A stretch of DNA of 64,000 nucleotides from an uncultured Eubacteriales bacterium (GCA_934486455.1 CAKSPR010000003.1:7573-71572); one strand, 5' to 3'. Shown: positions 16,269 through 25,266, counted from the first letter of the stretch. A program made the numbers and translations. The notes: generated by a model from the letters alone, not told the origin.

Positions 16269-17030
16269 ATGAAACGCTTTTTTTGTTTGCTGACGGCGGC
16301 GGTAATGCTGCTTTGTCTTTCGTCCTGCGGGATGACCCAGTACGAGGACGCCGAAAGCTACTTTAAAATTTCCTTCCCCGAAAGCATGAAGGTCTTTGAA
16401 ATGGCAAGCCTCTCCTTTGACGACCCCGCCCTTTCGGAATATAACATAAACACCGACATGCTCAAGACCTTTAAGGAGGATGACGGCGGCGTTTATTATG
16501 CCAAGGACGAAAAGGGGCGCACCTGCAGCGTGGCCATTTTCGGAAGCGAGGTCACCATCGACATATGGGAGCTTAAAGCCTCCGACAGCGACAGGATCGT
16601 GGAGGTTTACAAAACCCTTGCCTCCTCCTTTAACGGAAGCGGCTACGACATAACCGCCAAAACCGAGGTCGACCAGGGTGACGGGCACTACATATACATC
16701 GAGCTTGCCTCCTCGAGCAACAAAACCACCGACACGATTTTTATGACCACCGTCAAAAACGGCCTGCAATATTCAATTATGTACTACGCCCCCGAAATGA
16801 CCGATCAGGACAAGGCTCAGGCGCAGTCGATTTTCGATACGGCATATATAACAAAGACCATATCCAACACCGAGACCCAGGAGCAGATCGACGCCCGAAT
16901 AAGATACTCGACCGTTGCCATAATTGCGGTTATTATCGCCATAATCGGGGTGACGGTCTTTGCGGTGGTCACAAGGCGCAAGGAGGTCAAAAAGAAAAAG
17001 GACAACGAAGATTATCATTCTCAGTTTTAG
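16269..17030 (+). CDS. Lipoprotein with C-terminal membrane segment, unknown function
   Basis: A 253-residue protein. Residues 1-20 form a lipoprotein signal with lipobox LSSC (Cys20), so the mature N-terminus should be lipid-anchored outside the membrane. A domain of about 190 residues follows, with FKISFPESMKVFEM at its start, and then a hydrophobic segment (about 214-235) and a lysine-rich tail (VTRRKEVKKKK). Anchoring at both ends is unusual. The arrangement matches the protein at 11680-12576. A ribosome binding site GAAAGGAAC lies before the ATG. I do not recognise the family. Confidence 0.75.
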   Translation: MKRFFCLLTAAVMLLCLSSCGMTQYEDAESYFKISFPESMKVFEMASLSFDDPALSEYNINTDMLKTFKEDDGGVYYAKDEKGRTCSVAIFGSEVTIDIWELKASDSDRIVEVYKTLASSFNGSGYDITAKTEVDQGDGHYIYIELASSSNKTTDTIFMTTVKNGLQYSIMYYAPEMTDQDKAQAQSIFDTAYITKTISNTETQEQIDARIRYSTVAIIAVIIAIIGVTVFAVVTRRKEVKKKKDNEDYHSQF

Positions 17031-17121
17031 CCCTTTTCACGAAATCGGCGCCGATGCTTCGCCGAAAAATGTACGGCTCATCGGCGTTTTCCCCTGTAAA
17101 AATGCGGCTTCGGGCGAAAAA

Positions 17122-17137
17122 TGTTTCGCGTGAAACA
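17122..17137. other. Variant parS-like site
   Basis: TGTTTCGCGTGAAACA, one base away from the perfect parS palindrome (A to G in the centre, which breaks the symmetry). It lies between the lipoprotein gene and argF. ParB may bind it more weakly. Confidence 0.65.
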
Positions 17138-17249
17138 TTTTTAAAGGCATTTAGGCCGGACGCAAAACCCGCTCGTTTTAACCTGAAAAGCAAGCCAAAA
17201 ATCTTTGATCGCAAGTCGATTCAAGCGATCTCCCGAAAGGAAGGATATT

Positions 17250-18251
17250 ATGTACAATTTAAAGGGAAGAGACTTTTTAAAGCTTCTGGATTTTTCGTCA
17301 GAGGAGATCGGATACCTCATCGATCTTGCCGCGCGGCTTAAAAAGCAAAAAAAAGAGGGTATTGCCCACGACGTTTTAAGGGGAAAGCATATAGCCCTCA
17401 TCTTTGAAAAAACCAGCACCCGCACAAGGTGCAGCTTTGAGGTGGCGGCGGGCGATCTCGGCATGAGAACCACCTATCTCGACCCCTCAGGCTCTCAGAT
17501 CGGCAAAAAGGAAAGCATCGCCGACACCGCCCGTGTTCTTTCGGGAATTTTCGACGGCATCGAATACAGAGGCCACGGTCAGAAAATTGTCGAACAGCTG
17601 GCCGATTATGCAAGCGTTCCCGTGTGGAACGGCCTTACAAATGAATTTCACCCCACCCAGATACTCGCCGACTTTCTGACCGTCAGGGAAATTTTCGGCC
17701 GTCTTAAGGGCATTAAATTTGTTTATATGGGCGACGCCAGATACAACATGGGCAATTCCCTTATGGTCGGCTGCGCCAAAATGGGACTGGATTTTGTCGG
17801 CTGCTGTCCCGAAAAGTATATGCCGGAAGCGGCTCTTATCGAGCAATGCAAGACCCTTGCGGCTCAAAGCGGCGGCAGTATAACCTTTGAAACCGACCCG
17901 AGGGCTGCGGCGGGGGGCGCAAATGTCATCTACACCGACATATGGGTTTCCATGGGCGAGCCGGTAGAGGTGTGGCAGGAAAGAATCAACGATCTCGCTC
18001 CCTATCAGGTCAACTCCGAAATCATGAGTCTTGCGGCCGAGGACGGAGTGTTTATGCACTGCCTGCCCTCCTACCACGATAAGAATACCTCTGTCGGAAA
18101 GGAAATGTGCGAAAAATTCGGCCGAGAGGAAATGGAGGTCACCGACGAGGTGTTTGAAAGCCCCCGCTCGGTAGTTTTCACCGAGGCCGAAAACCGTATG
18201 CACACCATAAAGGCGGTGCTTGCCGCCACCCTTTACGACGGCGAGCTTTAA
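17250..18251 (+). CDS. argF: Ornithine carbamoyltransferase
   Basis: A 333-residue transcarbamylase that joins carbamoyl phosphate and ornithine to give citrulline, in arginine synthesis or in reverse in the arginine deiminase route. The carbamoyl phosphate loop STRTR is at 56-60, HPTQILAD near 133-140, and the ornithine-binding HCLPSYHD near 272-279. ATG 17250 is chosen over an in-frame start at 17205 because AAAGGAAGG lies eight bases upstream and it matches the family's start. No other arginine gene is adjacent, so the sequence does not tell the direction of use. Confidence 0.96.
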   Translation: MYNLKGRDFLKLLDFSSEEIGYLIDLAARLKKQKKEGIAHDVLRGKHIALIFEKTSTRTRCSFEVAAGDLGMRTTYLDPSGSQIGKKESIADTARVLSGIFDGIEYRGHGQKIVEQLADYASVPVWNGLTNEFHPTQILADFLTVREIFGRLKGIKFVYMGDARYNMGNSLMVGCAKMGLDFVGCCPEKYMPEAALIEQCKTLAAQSGGSITFETDPRAAAGGANVIYTDIWVSMGEPVEVWQERINDLAPYQVNSEIMSLAAEDGVFMHCLPSYHDKNTSVGKEMCEKFGREEMEVTDEVFESPRSVVFTEAENRMHTIKAVLAATLYDGEL

Positions 18252-18362
18252 AGGACGCGGCAACTATTGCGGCGGCGGGCTTTAAAAAGCGCCGCACCGA
18301 CCGTCCCGCACCTTAAACATTTAAAAGATTTTTTATCCCCATATTAAAGACGAGGTGATCCT

Positions 18363-19025
18363 ATGAGATCGGATATTTGCTCGATCCCCGTGGAGGAGGT
18401 TTTTGAGCCTAAGGAGGGCTGTCCCGTCTGCCGAATGAGAAATATGCTTGAAAAGCGTATGGCCGATTACATAACCGGCGCGGCAATGATGGAGCCGGAA
18501 ATTCGAAAGGTGACCAACCAAAAGGGCTTTTGCTTTCGCCACTTTAAAATGATACTTAAACAGCAGCGGCGGCTTTCGGTGGCTCTTATGCTCGAAAGCC
18601 ATTTAAAAGAGGTGGAAAAGCGCGTTAAATCCCCCCTTAAATCGGCCGAAAAGGAAAGCTGCTTTATATGCGACGAGGTGGAGCGCAACATGGCCTCTCT
18701 CATTTCCAACACAATAAAAAAATATGAGGCCGACATGGACTTCCGCAAGCTTTTTGAACAGCAGGAAACCCTCTGTTTAAAGCATTATTACGAGCTTACC
18801 GCCGCGGCCGACAAAAAAATGGGCCGCAGATTTAAAGGGGAATTCAAGGACGCGGCCAAAAAGCTGACCCTTTCGTCCATAGAGGAGCTTCACAGGGATG
18901 TCAAGCACTTTTGCGACATGTTTGACTACCGCAACAACGGCGAGGATGCCGATTGGGGAAATTCAAGGGATTCGCTGGAGCGCAGCGTGCTGTTTTTAAC
19001 CTCCTTCGACCCCGAGGAAAGGTGA
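18363..19025 (+). CDS. DUF6062-type cysteine-rich protein
   Basis: A 220-residue cytoplasmic protein of a family known mainly from Clostridia (DUF6062). It has paired cysteines in CPVCRMRNMLEKRMADY (near 21) and CFICDEVERNM (near 100), and single Cys-X2-His motifs in FCFRHFKM and LCLKHYYE. The repeated CXXC...CXXH layout suggests two zinc- or cluster-binding units, which is inference. The start follows GAGGTGATCC. The stop is three bases before the rdgB start, so the two are cotranscribed. Function is unknown. Confidence 0.75.
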   Translation: MRSDICSIPVEEVFEPKEGCPVCRMRNMLEKRMADYITGAAMMEPEIRKVTNQKGFCFRHFKMILKQQRRLSVALMLESHLKEVEKRVKSPLKSAEKESCFICDEVERNMASLISNTIKKYEADMDFRKLFEQQETLCLKHYYELTAAADKKMGRRFKGEFKDAAKKLTLSSIEELHRDVKHFCDMFDYRNNGEDADWGNSRDSLERSVLFLTSFDPEER

Positions 19026-19028
19026 GCC

Positions 19029-19637
19029 ATGAAATTTGTTATTGCCACGGGGAATTCCCACAAGGTAAAGGAATTCTCCCGAATGTTAAAACGGCTTTCC
19101 GAGCAATCGGACAGCCCCCGGGACCTTTGCGCCGTATCTGCAAAGGAGCTTTCCATAGACATGGATAAAGCGGTTGAAAACGGACAAACCTTCGAGCAAA
19201 ACGCCCTTATAAAGGCAAAATACGCCTGCAAGCAGAGCGGTCTTGCCGCCTTTGCCGACGATTCGGGACTGTGCGTCGACGCTCTTTGCGGCCGCCCGGG
19301 CATATACTCGGCACGATACGCCGCCACCGACGGCGAGCGCATCGCAAGGCTTCTGCGGGAGCTTGACGGGGTGGAGGAAAAAGACCGCGGTGCAAAATTC
19401 GTTTCGGCCATCGCCTGTGTTTTTCCCGACGGACGGCAGTTTACGGTCAGGGGAGAGACCTTTGGCAGAATTGCCTTTGAAAAAGAGGGAGAGGGCGGAT
19501 TCGGATATGATCCCGTCTTTTTATATGAGGGCAAAAGCTTCGGCAAAATGACCGGCGAGCAAAAGGACGCCGTCAGCCACAGGGGCAAGGCTCTTGACAA
19601 ATGCCTTGCCGAGCTTAAAAATTATCTCGGCTCGTAG
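19029..19637 (+). CDS. rdgB: XTP/dITP diphosphatase (RdgB/HAM1 family)
   Basis: A 202-residue pyrophosphatase that removes deaminated purine nucleotides (dITP, XTP) from the pool. The N-terminal TGNSHKVKEF (7-16), the central FADDSGLCVDAL with GIYSARYAA, and the C-terminal GGFGYDPVF and SHRGKAL motifs are all present. A small stretch before the domain (LSEQSDSPRDL) is longer than usual. The start is preceded by GAAAGGTG that overlaps the end of the upstream gene. A degraded family-1 repeat begins in its last codons. Confidence 0.94.
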   Translation: MKFVIATGNSHKVKEFSRMLKRLSEQSDSPRDLCAVSAKELSIDMDKAVENGQTFEQNALIKAKYACKQSGLAAFADDSGLCVDALCGRPGIYSARYAATDGERIARLLRELDGVEEKDRGAKFVSAIACVFPDGRQFTVRGETFGRIAFEKEGEGGFGYDPVFLYEGKSFGKMTGEQKDAVSHRGKALDKCLAELKNYLGS

Positions 19638-19720
19638 CGCCGGGGGCATAAGGAACCGGCAAAACGCAGTTTTGACTGAGGGGGTAGTAAAACCTCTTGC
19701 AACAAAAAACCACCGCTATC
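19632..19720 (+). repeat. Family-1 structured interspersed repeat, copy D (degraded)
   Basis: Keeps AACCGGCAAAACGCAGTTTTGACTGAG (paired CAAAAC/GTTTTG) and the GGGGTAGTAA...CTTGCAACAAAAAACCACCG end. The left block (GCGCCGGGGGCATAAGG) is eroded and runs into the 3' end of rdgB. Confidence 0.65.
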
Positions 19721-19780
19721 CCGACACCCACAAACCGACAAAAATCACCCACAAAAAATAAAACGCAAGGAAAGATAACA

Positions 19781-20089
19781 ATGCTTACAAGCAAACAAAG
19801 AGCCGCCCTGCGCGGTATTGCCAACAAATACGAAACCATTTTCCAGATAGGCCACGGCGGAATTACCGACCAAACGGTAAAGCAGGCCGATGAGGCGCTT
19901 AAAAAAAGGGAAATGATCAAAATGCGGGTGCTGGAAAGCTCTCCCGTCACCGCCCGAGAGGCGGCCGACAGACTTGCCGACGCCACCGATGCCGATGTGG
20001 TGCAGGTCATCGGCTCACGCTTTGTGCTTTTCCGCCCCGACGAAAAGGAGCCTAAGCTTCTTTCGGCAAAGGAGCTTAAAATCAGATGA
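19781..20089 (+). CDS. yhbY: YhbY-type CRM-domain RNA-binding protein
   Basis: A 102-residue protein of the YhbY/CRM family that binds ribosomal precursor RNA. It starts MLTSKQRAALRGIA and has the GHGGITDQTVKQADEALKKREMIKMRVL core and the C-terminal IGSRFVLFRP strand. ATG 19781 follows AAGGAAAGA and gives the family length; an in-frame start at 19697 lies in repeat sequence. The stop overlaps the mtaB start as ATGA. The usual Firmicutes partners of yhbY (obg, nadD, yqeK) are absent here. Confidence 0.9.
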   Translation: MLTSKQRAALRGIANKYETIFQIGHGGITDQTVKQADEALKKREMIKMRVLESSPVTAREAADRLADATDADVVQVIGSRFVLFRPDEKEPKLLSAKELKIR

Positions 20090-21375
20090 AGGTGCTTTTT
20101 AAAACCTTGGGCTGCAAGGTCAATCGGTATGACACCGAGACCTTGCGGGAGCTTTTTGCCTGCGACGACATACTTTCGGTAAACGAGGGGGAGGAAATTC
20201 CCGATGTCGTTGTGGTAAACTCCTGCACCGTAACGGCCGAAAGCGACCGAAAAACCCGCCAAACGGTAAGAAAAATGCGCCGTCAGTACCCCGCCGCCGT
20301 TATAGCCGTCACCGGCTGTATGCCCCAGGCTCGCCCCGAAAAGGCCAAAAGCCTGACCGAGGCCGACATAATCATCGGAAACGCCTTAAATTCCGAGCTG
20401 CCCGCCCTTGTCCGAAAATTTATGAAACAGCGGGACAAGATTGTCGAAAGCAAGCCCCACGAGCTTCACGAAAAAATCTCTCCCCTAAGCTCCCACAGCT
20501 TTGAGGGAAGAACGAGAGCCTTTGTAAAGATCGAGGACGGATGCAACCGCTTTTGCAGCTACTGTATTGTGCCCTATGCAAGGGGCAGGGTACGCTCCAA
20601 ATCCCCCGACCGCATAAGAGAAGAGCTGACCGCCCTTGCAGCGGCGGGATATAAAGAGGCGGTCATCGCCGGAATAAACCTTTCGGCCTACGGAAGCGAC
20701 ATCGGTCTGACCCTTCCCGACGGAATAAAGGCCGCCGATGTTGAGGGTATCGAGCGGCTGAGACTGGGTTCTCTCGAACCCGATCAGCTTACCCCCGAGG
20801 TGCTGGACGGCCTTAAATCGGTCAAAAAGCTGTGCGGACAGTTTCATCTGTCGCTCCAATCGGGAAGCGACAGTGTGCTTAAACGCATGAACCGCAAATA
20901 CGACACCGCCCTTTACCGCCGTATAATTTCCGACATAAGAGCCCGCTTTGAAAACTGCTCCGTAACCACCGACATAATGACCGGCTTTCCCGGGGAAACC
21001 GAGGAGGAATTTAACGAGACCCTGAATTTCGTCAGGGAAATAGGCTTTTCAAAGGTGCACATTTTCTGCTACTCGAGAAGAGAGGGCACCCCCGCCGCAC
21101 AAATGGAAAACCAGGTGGACGAGCAGATAAAAACCGCCCGAAGCAAGAGGCTTTCGACGGTGGCCGTGAAATGTGCAAGGGACTTTTTCGCCGCCCAGGT
21201 GGGAAGAACCGAAAATGTACTTTTCGAACAGCAAAAAAACGGCTTTTTTGAAGGATACACCGAAAACTATACCCCTGTTAAGGTAAAGGCCGAGGAAGGA
21301 CTTAAAGGCCGGATACTCCCTGTTAAAATAACCGAATGCACAGATGAGGGATGTTTCGGAGAGGTAGTAAGGTGA
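20086..21375 (+). CDS. mtaB: tRNA A37 ms2t6A methylthiotransferase MtaB
   Basis: A 429-residue radical-SAM enzyme that adds a methylthio group to t6A37 of tRNAs reading ANN codons. The N-terminal domain supplies three cluster cysteines (TLGCKVNRYDTE at Cys10, VNSCTVT, TGCMPQ), the radical-SAM motif CNRFCSYC is near 152-159, and a C-terminal TRAM domain follows. The pattern (GCKVN, no GCQMN) fits MtaB rather than MiaB. Its start overlaps the yhbY stop. A terminator-like hairpin lies about 80 bases after its stop. Confidence 0.94.
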   Translation: MKVLFKTLGCKVNRYDTETLRELFACDDILSVNEGEEIPDVVVVNSCTVTAESDRKTRQTVRKMRRQYPAAVIAVTGCMPQARPEKAKSLTEADIIIGNALNSELPALVRKFMKQRDKIVESKPHELHEKISPLSSHSFEGRTRAFVKIEDGCNRFCSYCIVPYARGRVRSKSPDRIREELTALAAAGYKEAVIAGINLSAYGSDIGLTLPDGIKAADVEGIERLRLGSLEPDQLTPEVLDGLKSVKKLCGQFHLSLQSGSDSVLKRMNRKYDTALYRRIISDIRARFENCSVTTDIMTGFPGETEEEFNETLNFVREIGFSKVHIFCYSRREGTPAAQMENQVDEQIKTARSKRLSTVAVKCARDFFAAQVGRTENVLFEQQKNGFFEGYTENYTPVKVKAEEGLKGRILPVKITECTDEGCFGEVVR

Positions 21376-21451
21376 CACCCCTTGGTGCGGCACAGGTAAA
21401 GGCCTTAAAGTCTCCCGGCAGCAAAAATCAAAATTTTATAACACTTCTATA

Positions 21452-21503
21452 AAAAAGTCAAGGGTAACTTGTGCGGTTTGTCGCTGTTTTCCTTGACTTT
21501 TTC
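21452..21503. terminator. Hairpin terminator overlapping the rny promoter
   Basis: Stem AAAAAGTCAAGG / CCTTGACTTTTT with a loop of about 27 bases. The descending arm contains the TTGACT -35 box of the rny promoter, so the end of the mtaB transcript and the start of the rny transcript share DNA. Confidence 0.65.
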
Positions 21504-21521
21504 TGCTTTTTATATTATGAT
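21493..21521 (+). promoter_or_regulatory. Promoter of rny
   Basis: TTGACT, 17-base spacer, TATGAT at 21516-21521. About 160 bases upstream of the rny start. Confidence 0.72.
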
Positions 21522-21682
21522 ATATGTATGTTGCGGTAGTGTCGGGAATTGTGTTCAGGCGATACTCCCCCCTGTCGCAGCACCCTTTGACCGGGCTTCG
21601 ACCGCAGGCCCGTTTACGGCGTAAACATCTTGACGAATTTTGCCGAAAAAATTGCGGTTAATATATAGGAGGTTAAAAACCC

Positions 21683-23236
21683 ATGGACATTGTATCGCTA
21701 TTGATCGGCTTTGCGGTAGGCGGACTTGTGCTCGGCGTTGTATGTTTTTTCGCCGGAATGAGTCACCGCAGGAAAAAAGCCGAGGGTATCTTGGGTTCCG
21801 CCGAGGAAGAGTCCAAGCGGATACTTAACGACGCTCTCAAAAACGCCGAGGCCAAGAAAAAAGAAACCATTCTTGAGGCAAAGGATGAAATTCATCGTTT
21901 GCGAACCGAATCCGAAAAAGAAAACCGCGAGCGCCGCAGTGAATTGCAGCGCCAGGAACGCAGACTCCAGCAGAAAGAAGAATCTCTCGATAAGAAAACC
22001 GACAACATCGAGAAGAAAGAGGAGACCCTCCGCGCCCGTCAAAAGGAAATCGAAAGCCGCATGACCGAGGCCGAGGAACTTAAAAAGCGCCAGTTTGAAA
22101 TGCTCGAACGCATTTCCGGGCTGACCACCGAGCAGGCAAAGGATTACCTGCTTAAAAATCTTGAGGGCGAGCTTGACCACGACAAGGCCGTGCTCATCCG
22201 AAACTACGAGCAAAAGCTTAAAGACGAGGCGGACGAAAAGAGCCGTCACATTTTATCCCAGTGCATACAACGCTGTGCAGCCGACCATTCCTCCGAAGCC
22301 ACCGTTTCGGTCGTGCCCCTGCCCAACGATGATATGAAAGGCCGTATAATCGGCCGTGAAGGACGAAATATCCGCGCAATCGAAACTGCCACCGGCGTTG
22401 ATCTCATTATCGACGACACTCCCGAGGCCATAACCCTCTCCTGCTTTGAGCCGGTGCGCCGCGAGATTGCAAGACTGACCCTTGAAAAGCTCATTGCCGA
22501 CGGACGAATTCACCCCGCCCGCATTGAGGATATGGTCGAAAAGGCCAGACGCGAGGTGGAGCACACCATTAAAAAGGAAGGCGAGCGCGCCATTCTTGAG
22601 GTGGGAATCCATAACATACATCCCGAGCTTGTCAAGCTTCTCGGAAAGCTGCACTACCGCACAAGCTACGGTCAGAATGTGCTCAACCATTCCCTTGAGG
22701 TCGCATATCTTGCGGGACTGCTTGCGGCAGAGCTGGGTGAGGACGAAACCCTTGCCCGCCGCGCCGGACTGCTTCACGACATCGGCAAGGCTCTCGACCA
22801 CGAAATGGAGGGCTCCCACATCCAGCTCGGTGTTGAGGTGGCCAAGAGATACCACGAAAGCGAAGCGGTTATTCACGCAATTCACGCTCACCACGGCGAC
22901 ATCGAGGCCAAAACGGTCATTGCCTGTCTTGTTCAGGCGGCAGACGCCATTTCGGCAGCCCGTCCCGGTGCGAGAAGAGAAAACATCGAAAACTACATCA
23001 AGCGCCTTGAAAAGCTTGAGGAAATCGCCAATTCCTTTAACGGGGTCGAATCCTCCTATGCAATTCAGGCCGGCCGCGAGGTGCGCATAATGGTCAAGCC
23101 CGAGGTCATTTCCGATGATCAGATGGTCATTACGGCCAGAGACATTGTCAAGAAAATCGAAAACGAGCTTGATTATCCCGGCCAGGTCAAGGTTAATGTT
23201 ATCCGCGAAAGCCGCGCCGTCGATTACGCCAAATAA
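21683..23236 (+). CDS. rny: Ribonuclease Y
   Basis: A 517-residue membrane-anchored endoribonuclease that starts mRNA decay in many Firmicutes. One N-terminal membrane segment (4-24) is followed by a long charged coiled coil (about 30-190), a KH RNA-binding domain around GRIIGREGRNIRAIE (about 217-231) and an HD domain with LLHDIGKALDHE (HD near 363). All domains are complete and the length is typical. The start has GGAGGTTAAAAACCC upstream. It has its own promoter and terminator. Confidence 0.97.
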   Translation: MDIVSLLIGFAVGGLVLGVVCFFAGMSHRRKKAEGILGSAEEESKRILNDALKNAEAKKKETILEAKDEIHRLRTESEKENRERRSELQRQERRLQQKEESLDKKTDNIEKKEETLRARQKEIESRMTEAEELKKRQFEMLERISGLTTEQAKDYLLKNLEGELDHDKAVLIRNYEQKLKDEADEKSRHILSQCIQRCAADHSSEATVSVVPLPNDDMKGRIIGREGRNIRAIETATGVDLIIDDTPEAITLSCFEPVRREIARLTLEKLIADGRIHPARIEDMVEKARREVEHTIKKEGERAILEVGIHNIHPELVKLLGKLHYRTSYGQNVLNHSLEVAYLAGLLAAELGEDETLARRAGLLHDIGKALDHEMEGSHIQLGVEVAKRYHESEAVIHAIHAHHGDIEAKTVIACLVQAADAISAARPGARRENIENYIKRLEKLEEIANSFNGVESSYAIQAGREVRIMVKPEVISDDQMVITARDIVKKIENELDYPGQVKVNVIRESRAVDYAK

Positions 23237-23267
23237 TCGGACCGACGGTTTAAACTTAAAATACTAT

Positions 23268-23305
23268 AAAAAGCCCCCTTCGGACAACTCCGCAGGGGGC
23301 TTTTT
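23268..23305 (+). terminator. Intrinsic terminator of rny
   Basis: Stem AAAAGCCCCCT / AGGGGGCTTTTT with a loop of about 13 bases and a T-run, 32 bases after the rny stop. The A-rich left side lets it also act on the convergent transcript. Confidence 0.9.
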
Positions 23306-23343
23306 GCACGGCCGCAAATGAAAACGATTTTGACAGACCGTCT

Positions 23344-23880
23344 TTAATAATCTTTTTTTGTTTTAACAATGCCTCTAAGATAGATGAAGGTTTTTTCCTC
23401 CCCCTCGGTGGCCAGCATTTTTAAAAGGGCTTCGAGAAAGGCCGCCGTTTCGGGATGCATTGTGCGGGAGTCTATACCCTTCATATAATATTCGAGAGGG
23501 TAGTCGTCGGTATAATCCTTTCCGCGATAAATCTTGCTGGCCGCCACCCTGTCGCAAAACATCTCGACCGCATAGCAAAGGGGCATTTTTACCGGACAAA
23601 CCTGCTGTTTTTTAATGTCGAAATCGGTCCAGTATTCAAAGTGATGTCGGTTTCTGCCCTTGTGGTGAAGCCATGCCGCGGAATAGCCGAAAAGCTCCCG
23701 CTCGGTAACGTTGGGGCTGCGGTGGCCGTTGTAATACTTTGCGCCGGGAATAAACTCGGCGGGAGAATATTTGGAAAGATCGTGTAAAAGACCGCGAAAA
23801 CCAAGCCCTGCTCTAAAGCAGTGGGCAATGACCTTGTGGCGGTGTTTTGTTATTGTATGAAAATGCTTAATGGGATGCAA
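23344..23880 (-). CDS. DUF5662-type catalase-like/HD-motif protein
   Basis: About 178 residues of the DUF5662 family, found in Firmicutes, without an assigned function. The core reads HFHTITKHRHKVIAHCF, GLLHDLSKYSPAEF (an HD-like pair), WLHHKGRNRHHFEYW and the C-terminal YLRGIVKTKK. The many paired histidines suggest a metal site, by inference. I place the start at TTG 23880 with GGAGAGG seven bases upstream; TTG 23910 is an alternative. Longer in-frame starts run into the glycosyltransferase gene, whose stop is at 23916. Confidence 0.72.
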   Translation of the reverse strand: MHPIKHFHTITKHRHKVIAHCFRAGLGFRGLLHDLSKYSPAEFIPGAKYYNGHRSPNVTERELFGYSAAWLHHKGRNRHHFEYWTDFDIKKQQVCPVKMPLCYAVEMFCDRVAASKIYRGKDYTDDYPLEYYMKGIDSRTMHPETAAFLEALLKMLATEGEEKTFIYLRGIVKTKKDY

Positions 23881-23915
23881 AAGGGGTCCTCTCCTTATCC
23901 AATCTGCCAACAGGG

Positions 23916-25217
23916 TTATTCCTTCCCTTTTCTGACCAGCTTTTGAAAGAGAAATCGAGAGGTGTCCTCCACCCGCTGCATGGCAATGTTTATCTCGCTG
24001 AAGGCACGGCACATTTCGTCAAAGCGCACCCTTTCCCTTTTATGCTCTCCGCTTTTAAACCGCTCGGCCACAATCTCATACCGTTTAACGGCTCTCTCCA
24101 CGGCCTCACCCCACGAGATATATATTTCGTCCATGGCCGTTTGTCCCAGCGCCTTAAGCCTGTCACGATTATCGCATGCATAGGAAAGACATTTTGCCAT
24201 AGATTCTCCGTTTTCCTCGATCAAAAGCCCCGTTTTTCCGTCCTCTATCCCTTCCGAAGCACAGCTGTCTCTGAGCAGAACGCTGGCCTTGCCGCAGGCT
24301 GCCGCCTCCCGCACCACGATGCCGTTTGTGTCGAAGGAGGAGGGGAAAAGAAACAGATCCGAAAGGGTGAAATATCCGCGAATTGTCTCACGGTTATGTA
24401 TGGCGCCGGTGAAAACGCACCTGTCGCCAATCCCCAGGGTCTTGGCGTAGGCCTCTATTTCCGGCCGCTCAACGCTGTCTCCCACAAAAATCATACGGAA
24501 ATCCCTTCCCTCTGCGGCAATCTCCTTTAGACCGTCGAGAATGATTCTTGCTCCCTTGTACCACATAAGCCGTCCCACAAAAAGGAATACGGGAACATCG
24601 GGCGGCAGAGAGTGCTTTGTCCTAAGCTCTTCAACAAGCTCCTCGGAGGCAACACCCTTTGAAAGGTCAACGCCGTTTTCCATAACCACATAGTCCCCTT
24701 CATATCCGAGGCCGCGCAGGTTTTCTCCCGCGCCCTTGCTGACAACCCACACCTCGTCACAGGCCGAAATATTGCCCACAAGGAACTTTTTGGCGGTCTT
24801 GCGGAGAAAATTCATCTCAACCGCCTTGTTTATTTCGATGTCGAATTTTGTATGATATGTAAAAACAATGGGGGCGTCAACCTCCTGCTGAACCATGCGG
24901 GCAAGAAATGTGGAGGAAAAGGGGCAATGGGTATGGAGCAGCACGGGGTTTGACGATTTTATGGTATTTATGGCCTTTTTCCCGAAGGGAAAGCCAAGGC
25001 GATAACCGAAACGCTTTGTTGTATTAAGGCTTGAATATCTTATGACCGGAAAGTCGAAGCTGCTGTCGTCGGCAGCGGGGTATGAGGGCGTGGCTACCGT
25101 CACATTCATGCCTTTGCCGGTCATGTATTTAGCATAATTTACCACGGCGTTTTCCACCCCGTCTATAAGGGGCGGAAAGGAATCGTTTAAAAGACAAACC
25201 GAGCCCTTTTCAAACAT
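23916..25217 (-). CDS. Family 4 glycosyltransferase
   Basis: A 433-residue GT-B fold transferase of the GT4 family. The N-terminal acceptor domain starts LNDSFPPLIDGVENAVVNYA and has the HTHCPFSSTFLA and TYHTKFD blocks. The C-terminal donor domain has FVGRLMWYKGARIILDGL and the EXXXXXXXE-like EAAACGKASVLLRDSCASE segment. This set resembles diacylglycerol glucosyltransferases and other lipid or cell-wall glycosylating enzymes; the substrate cannot be read from the sequence. ATG 25217 follows AAGGTG by five bases. It is read with serS on the minus strand, with a separate short gap. Confidence 0.88.
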   Translation of the reverse strand: MFEKGSVCLLNDSFPPLIDGVENAVVNYAKYMTGKGMNVTVATPSYPAADDSSFDFPVIRYSSLNTTKRFGYRLGFPFGKKAINTIKSSNPVLLHTHCPFSSTFLARMVQQEVDAPIVFTYHTKFDIEINKAVEMNFLRKTAKKFLVGNISACDEVWVVSKGAGENLRGLGYEGDYVVMENGVDLSKGVASEELVEELRTKHSLPPDVPVFLFVGRLMWYKGARIILDGLKEIAAEGRDFRMIFVGDSVERPEIEAYAKTLGIGDRCVFTGAIHNRETIRGYFTLSDLFLFPSSFDTNGIVVREAAACGKASVLLRDSCASEGIEDGKTGLLIEENGESMAKCLSYACDNRDRLKALGQTAMDEIYISWGEAVERAVKRYEIVAERFKSGEHKRERVRFDEMCRAFSEINIAMQRVEDTSRFLFQKLVRKGKE

Positions 25218-25266
25218 CAAATCACCTTATCCTATATTTAATAGTATAACGATTAATTTGCGAAAA

